From: Cranoglanis bouderius
Taxonomy: Eukaryota; Chordata; Actinopteri; Siluriformes; Cranoglanididae
Assembly: GCA_023630585.1 (NCBI GenBank)
Contig: CM042551.1
Span: 4,900,001-4,964,000, forward strand
DNA length: 64,000 bases
Direction of reading: 5' to 3'
The notes beneath the pieces are model-generated. The model was not told where the DNA came from. It made no database searches and saw only the letters and a program-made list of their open reading frames with translations. This document shows, piece after piece, positions 23,019 through 35,400 of the stretch. A program made the translations under genes and the position numbers. The stretch's first letter is position 1; each line of letters opens with the position of its first letter.

Positions 23019-26000
23019 CGGCTTACCTTCAGCACAGCGGCACTCGTAGCCATTGGGCCTGTCGATGCACTTGGCTCCGTTCTGGCAAGGTGTGCTGGCA
23101 CACTCGTCAATGTCGATTTGGCACATGGTGCCACTGAAGCCTGGGACAGGCAAACACAGAGGTCAGAGGTCACAGTGAGGCAGAGGAGGACAAGTGTACA
23201 CGCTACGCTCGGCTACAGAGGGCAGAGGTGCCTGGCCTAGGTCTCAACTGCCTGGACAATGCGTAAATCACAGGCTGTGGCTATGAAATGTTTTGTAGTT
23301 AACAAAGTCTGGGTTTGGTTAATAGTCTGGACAAGTATCTGTAGGGGGTCAAATTTAAGTTTCTACGATCCCAAACTCTCAAAATCCTTCTCTAATCACA
23401 TGGAAAGAGAGTTCTCAATTTCATTTTGTTTTCAATATGCAGATAACAATAAACAGATAGCTGGGCAAAGAGCAGGATAGTCAATCATTTTTTTAAACAA
23501 AGACTTACAGTAGATATGTTCTAAATGTAGGACAATTCCATTTCACTAAACCACATCAGAAAAGTAAGGAACTGTCTCTAATTTTTTGTGTTTTTCCAGC
23601 AATTTCTAGCTAATTTTCTACACCTGGTTTCATGGCACCAAATAAGACAAGGACTATTATACCTTTAAAAAAGTTTCAATGTCCGTTTCATTCTAGTAAT
23701 TATTTTGTTGTTATATAATTCACAATATGCCCTTTTTATTTTGCCCATACTTTACAGAAACATTTCTGTGTCCGAGAATGTGCTATAACCTTTACACAGA
23801 TTCTGGTACTGATCCAGATGCCTAGACAAATCTTGATTGCCTGGAGACTGCACACAGTGCTGTTTTTACGATGTTAGCACAAGGCAGGACACCAAATCCA
23901 CCTGCTTTTGTTCTCTTTCTGCTCTCACACAGACATCAAAAGTAACTACATTTAAATAGGTGGAATTTATGCACAGCCATATACTAACAAACATGCCAAC
24001 TAGAACACTGTTTGCAGTGGGCTCATAGTTCTGCAGTAATCACTTCGCCGTTCCTAAGAATGGTGTGGCTATGGATATGCACTGAGCTTTAATCACTTGC
24101 TGGCATTCGTAGGCTGGGAAAACATGCGTGGGGTGAGTAAGTGCAACCTATAGGCTGGGGCCCCATGGAAATGTCCATTTTTGCATCTGCAGAATGCACC
24201 CATGTTGATTAACAGTGTTGTGATGGGATCTGTGGCGATGCTTAGGGCAGGAGGTTAGAAAAAGGGGGGACGGGAGGGCACTAGAATTGTTTTCTTCATG
24301 CGCCAGAACCCCCCCCCCCCCATGTCCTAACCCAGTACTCATACAAACTCCACCGACTCAATAGCTAGATGGGGGGTGCAACGGGGGGGTTGTCTGCCCC
24401 AGATGTAAATTGCGGACCTGGAAAAGAATCTCATTAGCAGGACTGCTGTTCCCCCTCTTACCCCCTAAAAACCATAGAGAGAGAGAGAGAGAGAGAGAGG
24501 AGGAGAGACTGCCATCCCCTTCTTCTGTCCTATAGATGAGTGGGGGCAGAGGAGGGACTAGGGGGGCACAATGGTGCCTTTGTTCCGGCACGCAGTCCTG
24601 CTGCCCCTGAAGGCCTCGCTCTTATGAGTAATTACGCAGAGCACCATCAGGCCAGCAGAAGACGCTCCATCAGTCTAATATTAATTGACTTATACGTCCC
24701 ACAAGTGGCACTTTGGGAGAAATCTGACAAGTAAAGGTTGTCCTCTTACCTGGCTGGCAGGTGCAGGTGAAACCGTTGACCAGGTCTCTGCAGATGCCGT
24801 CGTTTACACAGGGATTACTCTCGCACTCGTCTATGTCCACCTCGCAGTGTGTTCCAGCGTAGCCTGACCAAAACGGAGACCGAAAAAACCTCATTACCCA
24901 CACAGCCATAATTGCAGGGTTTTTCAACTACACTACATCCACATCCAGACCCTCAGGAGCCTTTTGACCACCCCATCTCATGCTTATGCTGGCTTTCTGC
25001 TACACTTAAAATGAGGTTTTAAGGGTTATGAGTGATGGCTGTACACACAGTGGCTTCTCTATTGAACCGAACCACTTTACAATATTCATGACCTGCTTCG
25101 GCCTCCATAAAGATTATGGACCGTGGAAGCCGAAGCAGGTCAAAAGCAGTGTAAAGCGGTTCGGAAAGCATGTCACATAGTTATCATCATCACGCTTAGC
25201 CGTGTTGTGTTTTACAAACATGAACAAAGGAGAACCCAGTAGCAAGAGCACAGAATCAGAACCAGCTGACGATGAGGAGGCAGGAGAGCAAGAGGTGTCT
25301 GTGGAAATGAAAGGAGTTTTTTTTGGGAGAGGGGGTAGGAGGTGGGGGTTGGGGGAAAAAGCGATGGGAAAAAGTTTGCTCTCTCTCTGTGTGCACGAGG
25401 GGCACGGAGAGTAGCACAGAGAAGCCCTATTGTTGCCGTTCATTCCCACCACTCCACTGCTCATTATCATGCAGCACACTCTCCTCCCCCGCTCGCTCTG
25501 TGCTAGCCCTATAGACCTCACACTCCCAGCCCTCATTTGTATATTCCTAAAGACCACAGGATGAACGTAATGGCTGGGCATGGGACTTCGAGAGTGTGTG
25601 TGTCTGCAGTCGTGTGTGTTGGAGGCAAGAGTGTCAGTCTGTTATCGCATGATTTTTACATTCCATTAGTGGCTAGGACTTACGGTCAACGGCTCCCACA
25701 ACTTGCTTCCCAAAAGAGGATATTATGTAATACATGCTAAGCATTACTCATTGCTCCCTCATGACTTTGGTGATTGCTGATTGTACAGTGTTGTGATAGT
25801 GCAACATCAGGCCTTCTCTGGAGCATGTGACATGAAGTCTCTGGGCATACCAGGCATGCAGATACAGGAGAACTGGCCGATGCGGTCGAGGCAGGTGGCG
25901 TCATTCTGGCAGGGCATGGACAGGCACTCGTTGATGTCAATCTCACAGCGAGGGCCGGTATAGCCACGGCCACACTGGCACTGGAACGATCCCTCTGTAT

Positions 26001-29000
26001 TCACACACTTTCCAAAGTGCTCACATGGGTTGGCACCTGAAAATATAGTTTAAAATTGTATTTTAGCACAATTTGTACTAACAAATCCAGAGAGTACCTA
26101 ACTTAGCTATGCAGTTCTGCAGGTTCTGCAGTTAAACGTTTCCAGGTACTACATGATATCATCATATTGTACATGACAATTTTGAACCGTGAAATGACTT
26201 TCGTAAGATCACTAATTCAGCTAGTATGTATCGCTCACTGGATCATTTTTTTCACAAAATGTGTCATTGTTTGTCATGCTAATAAAGCACACTGAATTGA
26301 ATAGTGGTAGAGTGAGTGTAAATGTACCGATGGAACACTCATCCATGTCCTGGTTACAGGCTCCACCGACAAAGCCAGCCGGACATGTGCAGATGGCACG
26401 GCCGTTCAGAGGGTTGGTGTCACACACTGCACCTTCATTGCAGGGGTTACTGACGCAGGCATCATCCAGGTGGCACAGCAGACCTGCAGTCAGAAAGCAG
26501 AATAGTTCAGAACCAAAGCAGTGAAATTAAGGGTACAATGGACTGTGTGCGTGTGTGTGTGTGTGTGTAGGGAACCATACCAGTCTTGCCCACTGGACAC
26601 TCGCAGAAGAAAGATGCCACACGGTCATGACATGTAGCTCCATTAAAGCACACGGCAGTGGCGCAGTCGTCGATGTTCTCACTGCAGTCGTTGCCGGTCC
26701 ATCCATTCACGCACACACATGTGTGGCCGCCATTGGTGTTGAAGCACGTGCCACCGTTGTGGCAGGCATTTGGCTGCATCAAGCACTCGTTTACGTCCTC
26801 GGCACAGTACTGACCTGACAACACAAACACACAGGGTTATCACACCTGGGAAAAGATCCCAGATCTAGTATACACAGGTTTTACCGTGTGTACAAAGTCA
26901 AATACCTGTCCACTCAGGTGGGCACTGGCAGTTGTAGGTGTTGACTCCATCTACACAAATCCCACCATTCATGCACTTGTGGCCAGGACAGTCATCCACA
27001 TTGAACTCACAGTTAAGGCCACCGAATCCTAGAAGCGATAAACCACTCCAGATCAGTAAGAGAGATAAGATATGATAAAACAGCAATACTGTAATACATT
27101 ACACCACAATACATTAGTACTGACTCCACTGGTACTCACAATAACAAGTAGCTGATTGAATGTTAATATATCATTTTGTACTGAATGTTTTCTTTTCTCT
27201 CCTTCCAGACCTATATTATGGCCTTTCGTCATAGTTACGTCACGTATTATGGATCATGTATCTGGGATAATGATCCTTTCAACACACTTAGTACTGTTTG
27301 ACTTTATAGTACACAGTAGTAGAAGAGTAATAATTTGTAATCCCATTATTAGGTGTCACTCAAAAGACAACAGGTTTCCTTTTGAGTCTGGTTTCTCTCA
27401 CGATTACTTCCTCATGTCGTCTCAGGAATTTTTTTCTTTCCCACTGTTGCCTCTGGCCTGCTCATTAGGGATTTCTGTAAAGTTGCTTTGTGAAAATGTC
27501 TATTGCTAAAAGCTCTGTACCAAATAAAATGTAACTAAATTCACTTAAAGACACATGTCACTTATATACTGGACAATATAACAGATTCTTAAATTCTTAC
27601 TCGCTGTGGTGCAGCCTTCTAAAATCATGTGTAAATCATCACTGCTTAAAAATGTAAGCAGTCTTCGAGTACCATGGCGTGATATATGTGACATTTTGCC
27701 CTCCCCTAGGTCACACCTTATAACTCTAACTCACTCAGACTCTACAACGATGACTAGCCAGGACATTAAAAGGTCTAGTGGGTGTTGGAGTGTTTACACT
27801 CTCTCCTGGCAGTTCCCACAGTAGCATCAGGCCGGCCGGAGTGAGGGCCACTCTCCCTGCTGTGTTTGCTTGTTTTAGGTTCGCTCACATTTTCAATGAC
27901 TTCCTCTCTGGCTAGGGCCATTTCCTGCCTGCTCCCTAGAGGGATCGCAAGTGGGTCATAAACTAAATTCCTCCCTGATGTCAAGCAGCCTTGCTTCTCC
28001 TCACACCCCCCACTTTCTTCTCTCTCCTTTCTCAAAGCTATTTATATGAGGAAGACATTTGACCCATAAGAGTCCTATAGCAGCGGCAATCTTTGGGAAA
28101 GTCGTCATGAGAGCCCAGAGGGTAAGGATGTTCATGAGTGTGGGAATGTGGTCGTGGGAGTATATGTGCGTGTTCATTCGTATGTACCTGGCAGGCAAGC
28201 GCATTCATAAGTGTGGTCCCCAGTTTGATGGCAGGTTCCCCCATTGAGGCACTGAGATGGCGCGCAGGGCTGAGTAAGCACCTCACACGTGCGCCCGCTG
28301 TAGCCAGGAAGACACTCGCAGTGAAACGAGCCATGTGTGTTCACACAGATGCCTCCGTTCAGGCACTTTCCCGGCTTGCGGCACTCATCGATGTCGTTCC
28401 GGCAGTTCTTGCCCTGGAAGCCGGGTGGGCATGAACAGTTGTAGTGGTTATTCCAGTTGGTGCAGCGGGCACCATTAGCACATGGGCTTGTGGCGCAGGC
28501 ATCAATCAGAGAGCAGTCCTGACCTATGCATACATAGTGAGACAGAAAGCTTTAATCATATGGATACTAGAAGGATATTCTCAAATCCTGGATTAAGAAG
28601 ACAAAACAACAAAAGAGCAAGAGACTGTGAGATGGATGTAGGACGAAAGGAGGAGAGGGGGAAATATTACATAATTTCAACATAATCTCTATCCACCACC
28701 CAAACTTAACTTTATACTTTTCTCAGAACAGGAAATCGCACATATGCTATGGATGCAGTGGATAGAGTTTAGGTGATTAAACATTGTATGGAAACATGGT
28801 GTCTAATACAGTGTAGCATAAATAACGTGATCTTAAACACACACTTCCATTTATGTTTACCTCTAAAGCCTCTCTGGCATACACAGGTATACTGTGGTAT
28901 ACCATTCGCCACTTGACTTTTGCAGGCGGCTCCGTTGTGGCATGGCGAGCGGTGGCATGGGTCTAGGTGTTGGCACAGCGGTCCAATGTACCCGGGCCGG

Positions 29001-32000
29001 CACCTGAAGGATTGAGCATGAAGAATATGGAATGAGAGACCTGGCAAACAAGCAAGAAACACTCAGCATTTCTTAATGCAGTCGGGAGCTCCACCTCTCA
29101 ATGACAGTCCTGCCAAGATCTGACACAGACCGTCTGCTTTTTTCATTACCACAACTCAGACTGTATATTAATACTGCCTGAACTGGTTCATGTCAAGACA
29201 AACACACACATATACACACACAGACAACTGCATGCACTGGGACAGATGCAAAATATCATTTGTTCTTCTCTGAAATGGACAAACCCACTGTCCAAATTCC
29301 CCCAATATTCCCAAGCTGCACCGTTTCTCTCTGTCCATGCCAGCTCCCATTCCACCATCATTACTCTTTCTGCAGAGTGCGGCCAAACGCTATTTCCGCA
29401 CTCAGACGAAGACAAGCCAGTCAGTTAACGGTAGGATTTACCTACTTTACTCTCAAGACAAGCATGTAACAAAGGCCTAATATACAGCACAAGACTTTAT
29501 TTGTTCAATAAAAAAGAAGCCACTCAAAAGACCAAAGAGAACATGCTATAGAAATTAGATGTTGGTCAAACTGCTTTGTAAAGAACTTTCAGTGGTTTAT
29601 TCCGTTCTCTATTCCATGGCTTTCATTGTGGTTGTATAGTATCTTGATAGACGGCTTAGCGCGACCTGAAACTGCACAGGCGAGATAACACACAAACGGC
29701 TTTTGGGTTTTAAAGGTCGTCTCTGGGGGCTGAGCCAGGTCGCCTAGTGTGCGCAGGGTAACCCTACACTCACCCGGGAGCCCACGCTACAGGATGGGCG
29801 CCCACATCAAACGGGCTGTTTGAAGCTGATGACAAGGCCTGTTATGGCTGATCGCTCCCGCCCTCAGGCTCTCTCTCTTTTCACTGTAAACCAAACTCCT
29901 GGGCAGTTACAACAATGGCTTTTCCTCTGCTCTCTGTTATAGGAAGGCCACTTTTTTACTCCAAGCTATCTCATCCTTTATTGCCTCCTTTGTGAACTGC
30001 AGCTCCTCCCCTTGTACTCATCTGATTGGTAGTTTTTTGTGACTCTGATGAGGGCTTGTCAGTACCTATGTGGCATATGGCCTCCAGGGGGCTCTGGACT
30101 GGCTCATAAAAAAAAAAAAGAAAGAAAAACTGCTCTAAAGTGTGGTGACGTTTTTTTTCCTCCTCAGCAAAGCAATGAATGGAAAGGGAAAAAAAGCCAC
30201 ATTTGGCTAGGCGGCCCTTACAAAATTACCAATGATTAGGATTTGAGATGTAGAGCAGCAATGTTGCAAAAGGAGTTCTTGTTCAGTTACGAGGGCTATT
30301 CCTCCTCCTCCTTCACCTTCTCTCGAGGCCCCTATGAAACCTCTTACATGCTGGGAGGTCAAATGTCAGAGGTCAGCAGTCTGATTGTGATGATAATGTT
30401 TGCAAGGCTGATGAGCTAGGGGGTGGGGTGTCTGTTTTAGGCTAGAATGTCTTCGAAGTAGGGTGGAGGAGATGGTTGGGCAGTGGGCTAGGGTCTGCTA
30501 CAGAGGGAATGTCATGTCATACTTCCTGTAATCCTCAGTCTCCTGCTCTGAAAACAGTCACCCTATCGCCGAATCCCAGATCTCTGTTGCCCCAGCAACC
30601 TCACAGACGAATGAGCAAGTCTGACACACCACCAATCAGCCCCTACCCTTCGTCCCCTCAGCTATTTGTCATGGCTTGCCGGGGTTTATTTAGAGGCAAA
30701 TTAACTATGTCTGGAATTTCTGGTGTCACTGGAAAAATGAAACCAGAGGTCTCGGCACAAAGGAAGGGTTGGAGGGATGGGGAAGGGTACTCACACCAAG
30801 GTTTCTTTACAAGCATGCAGTCTGACAGTCCAACTCTTCTAAATCTGACCAGTGGCTGTGAAAAAAACACTGGAAAAGCCTCGGCGTCCTTACGACAATT
30901 TGCTCTTCTCAACAATCCCTTTGAGGATGTAACTGGTGTGCATATAAGATGCAGAGTATAAAAAGGAATCTCCTCCTAATTATCCTGGCTGGTGAATTTT
31001 AACAAGCCAACGTTAAGAAAAGATTATGAAAAGTAAAATAAGACAGAGACAAATGTTCTTTGGAAGACATAGACTGGGTGTTGAAAAGCTGCATTTGGGA
31101 TTTTAAACAGATACCGGATTTGTTGGAACTTTTACAGAGTCTAGGTGTCAGAATGCATTAATGCACGTATGTGGGCGTATCAGGATTCGTGAACTCACTA
31201 TCCGTGTCTGGATTGTGGTCCTTGAATAATTCCTCTGCATACTGAATGTGCAGATATTGGTCAGGCAGCCACAGGAGGGAGGACAGGAAAGGATAGGTTA
31301 TTTGTCCTCATGTGTAGTCAGCCAAAACACACATTCTTTTGTCTCAACCTTGGCCGTTCTATTCATTCTATTCCTACAACATGGGGCCAGGATAAAAAGT
31401 CTTGTTAACGTACTCCTTCATCTCCAGAAATGGATGCTTTTCTAGATGTTTCTATCCACTGCAGCAAGCTGTAGTCAATCAAATGCAGATATGTATTTGT
31501 AGATTATTATTAGTATTTCAGTAGGTGCAGGATGTTATGCACCATGGGCAGCATGACAGATTCAAAGTCTTAACCCCTGACCCCTGAGGAAGTGTGTCTG
31601 GTACTGGTCTAGAGAGTGGGCAGAGATGATAATTCAGGCATGTCACAACACTCCTGAAGGCTTGCGGCAGCTGCAGCTGAGTGCTTCCTATCTCTCCACA
31701 TCTGTCCACATCTGTCAGCACAGCTCCAGCTGGTGTTATCTGGGACTTATGAGCTAAACAACAGCACTGTTATGCCTTCTTAATAAACTTTACACACATT
31801 CATGCATTCTTCTGATACAATCCCATGCATGTCAGTGCGCCGGTACACATCCAACACACTACCCATGATAATATTTGGCCTGTCATTAAAAAAAAAAAGC
31901 TAAGGTAGATGTCTGACAGTTGAGGCTATCTCAGAGTGAGTAGAAGACAAACCACTTCAGACATTGATGCAAAGAAAAAACAAACACAACCACAACCACA

Positions 32001-32352
32001 GTAACTCCCATGCGCAGACTATTGCTCAATACACACACTCAAATGAACACTGGGTAATGTTTATCAAGCTCCTGAGAGCAAGAGTGCTGAGTGTAGGATA
32101 CTTTTTTCGTCTCACAATGCTTCACCCTATGATCATATGTACTGAGGGAGTTGATGCTAGATAAGCACTCTTAATCAGAGAAATTTGATAAACATATGCC
32201 AAACCTGGGACTTACAAACCTGGTCTGCTCCTCTTGGAGTGCTGGTGGGAAGAGTAAAAGAAAGCTGCCTTGAACATAATACTTATTGTACAAAGAAAAA
32301 ATGAACAACACTGTATGTACTGTAAAAACAGATCTTCTCTATGACAGACTAA

Positions 32353-32424
<72 letters not shown>

Positions 32425-35400
32425 TAAGTGTATCAAAGTAGTTGAATGGGAGGTGATGAATCTTCAGAAGTTTTTTTAAGGATGCTGATGAAATGATTTA
32501 TGTGTGTGAATCTCATCGACTCAGCCCCTTATGGGAACTCTATGCTGTTTTTCCTGCTCCGGAGGTCAACAGGGCAGGTAACTGAACACCACTCTTCCCA
32601 GCATTAGTTAGTCCATACAATCTTAAGGTCATGGCACCTGTAGAGGAGAGGCGCAAACACGATGGCTCATCCCAAAAAGGAGCTCAGCTCGGTCATGGTC
32701 TGCCAGCCACTGAGCATGGGAGAACTCCTGTTGGAAGGTTTCCAGTCCTCCCAGGTACTTCAAGCCAAGCATCCCACAAACAATACACATACATGGCATA
32801 GGAAAGGTGCTTCTCATGGTGCAACATGATTTTGTTACTCTCTGTGTGTTTTAATATCATATAACTATAAAAAAAAACATCCAATGAGCTGGAATGATTG
32901 ATTCATTCATCAGGAAAAAAAACCTAAATGAGAAACTCTTTGCAAAACCTGGTCTGTTACAATGTCTGGCACATAGCACAACCCCCATCCCAAACTCTAC
33001 AAGTGGGGAGCAGCACAATTCCTTTGTAAAGAGCCCATACTGACACCACAGTGCCAACAAGAACCCCCTCCACTCACACCCACACATCCACCCACCCTCC
33101 CACCCACCCAGCCAACTCCCCCTTTTCTCATAGAAGAACCAAAGTGGGGGTAGGGGAGCATTTTGTGGCCCAAATAAAAGAGCTAAAGTAGTCAGAATCC
33201 CATTGTGTTAGTAAGGAGGGAGGGGGGCCAGTGACCCAAACAGCCAGGCTTTCAGGCCTGTTCTTATACGGACCAACAGACCTCAGCTGTAGCCTGGCAA
33301 CAGTAACCCATGGCTGGGGAGAGACAGAGGAGGGGGAGCTTTGGGAGACAGGGTTTCATAAGGACAGTTTCAGGACCAAATTTTCTCCCTCTGTATGCAC
33401 GGCTGAATTAGACATCACAGTCAAAACCAATAAAACTGAAACTGAATGTGAGTTTTCCCAAAGAAATTCCAAGGTTTGTCCTTAACAATAGGCCTAACAA
33501 TGGGAACAACATGCCTACTGATTGATATTTCCACCAACAAACCATTAAAAGAACATTACCCCATCCACAGAACCAGCTACACATTCCCCTTGCATCAAAA
33601 ACCAGTCCGTTCTCAAATCTGTGCTTCTTGTTCTCCTAAGCTGTACTGCCTCACATTTATCTCTGCGTTAAAGATTAGGCTCAGATTGGAAGGGAGTGGT
33701 TTTGTTATTTAATGTGATAATGATAATGATTCAAGATAGCAGAACTGGCAAAAAAAAAAAAACAAGCACTGAACGCACAACCAGAAAACAAGACAGTGTA
33801 CAGATCTCTGTTAAATCTTATGCTGTTGTGTTTATAATTACGTTTTGTTTGAGAGGCTAAAAGTAGCTCGGAATTTCTCCTATTGCTAACAAGGCAACCA
33901 TAACCACATCGCATGCACCATGGAGTCGAGGTCTTCCAAAACATTCTTCGATGTGTTTTGCCACAAAAACCCCACCCCGCCACCCAAAATGGATCAAATC
34001 CTTGGGAACTTTCAGAGATGGTCGGGCCTGACAATAATGCCACAAACCAGGGGAAAGAGCTCTTAAAATGGTAGCTCTGTAAAACCACTCAATGTATCAT
34101 TTATTTCTCAACCACAACATTTCATTTTCATGTTACTCAACAAGATTTTTTCACCATTAGCTATTGTTTCCTGTTTCTCTGCATTTACACTATCACAATA
34201 TTATGGAAAAAGTGAGTGAAAAGAAATGTTGTGAAATGAAAATGATGGAGGCAACTTTGTGCAAGAAACTCAAGATCTCTTTTTATCAGTACCCTATGTC
34301 TTTGCAGGATAATGATAGGAAAATCCTACAAATGGATGCATTTCACACAAGTTGCATTCATCTTTGTATTAAAAAAAAAAATCCATGTTTCACATGAATC
34401 ACATTTAAAAAGTTATGAGTACCTTTACTATATATAGTCTGGAATTTGGGAATTTACCCCCATTTGGGCAGGTATGTTCACTACAGTCAATACCGAAACA
34501 ACCAGTCCAACATTGCTGGTGTTTCTTCCCACACATCCTTCAGCAAATGTATTTCCTAATCAAATAAAATGGAAAATGACCCATACATATCGATTTCACT
34601 CTGATTCAGACCAGGTACTCGGTAGGAACTCAGTAGTCCACAGTGCCAAACAGCTATAACATAGCTTTAACGAAGGCCATCGTTCCTTCTTTTATCTCCT
34701 TCACCATCTAATAAACAGCAAAGCAAACCGCACCACGTTGTAAAACCTGACCACAATGCACCTGCATGGCCAACTCTCAGACTGAGTGCATTAGATTCAT
34801 TATCCTGGTTTTTATCACTGAACAGGTAGCACTGGGTTACTGATGTTAATAATGTCTCTCAGGCCCACAAAAGGACCTGCTTTCCATTTGTGCCAGTGAG
34901 ATATCATATAGGGTTTGTATGAGGCCTGAATTAAGCAATATGATGAGCCAGACAGGGGGTAAGTGAAACAGAGGGGTCAGGAGAAGTCATCACTTCCTGT
35001 TCTAGAGCCTGGGAACTAGGGCAGCCTTCTTACTGCCTCTTACATCGTTCATTCCCCCATATGCTCTCGAAGTTTGTCCAATCAGAGTGCAGTTTACCAG
35101 GTTTCTCCTGCTTACATTGGAGCAGTTGATTCAATCTGTCCATCAGATGAATACAAACTAATATCGGTGCAAGCCTACATGGCTATGTCAAGTTAGACAC
35201 ACCAGAAAATATTGTTCAAAGCATTCCATTGGACAGTGCTTGAGACAGCCGGAGGGAAAGAAATCTTATTAAACATTCCTCTCTAATCCATCAGAAAGAA
35301 AGTAGGAACAAGCTGCATGAAGCCAAATGTGTCTTAATGAGCAGGCAGTAAAGACTGTACTGAAGTTATGCATTTTGCTTTACATGTAGCTAACTCTTAA

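Larger units (their letters stand above)
20448..23026 (-). other. notch3: notch3 intron 10
   Basis: 2.6 kb. Holds the GCTAGC-rich duplicated block (20690-21190), a poly-A run (20890-20917), pyrimidine/purine stretches near 21660-21960 and the long CA array beside the exon 10 donor. No gene is seen inside. Confidence 0.6.
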
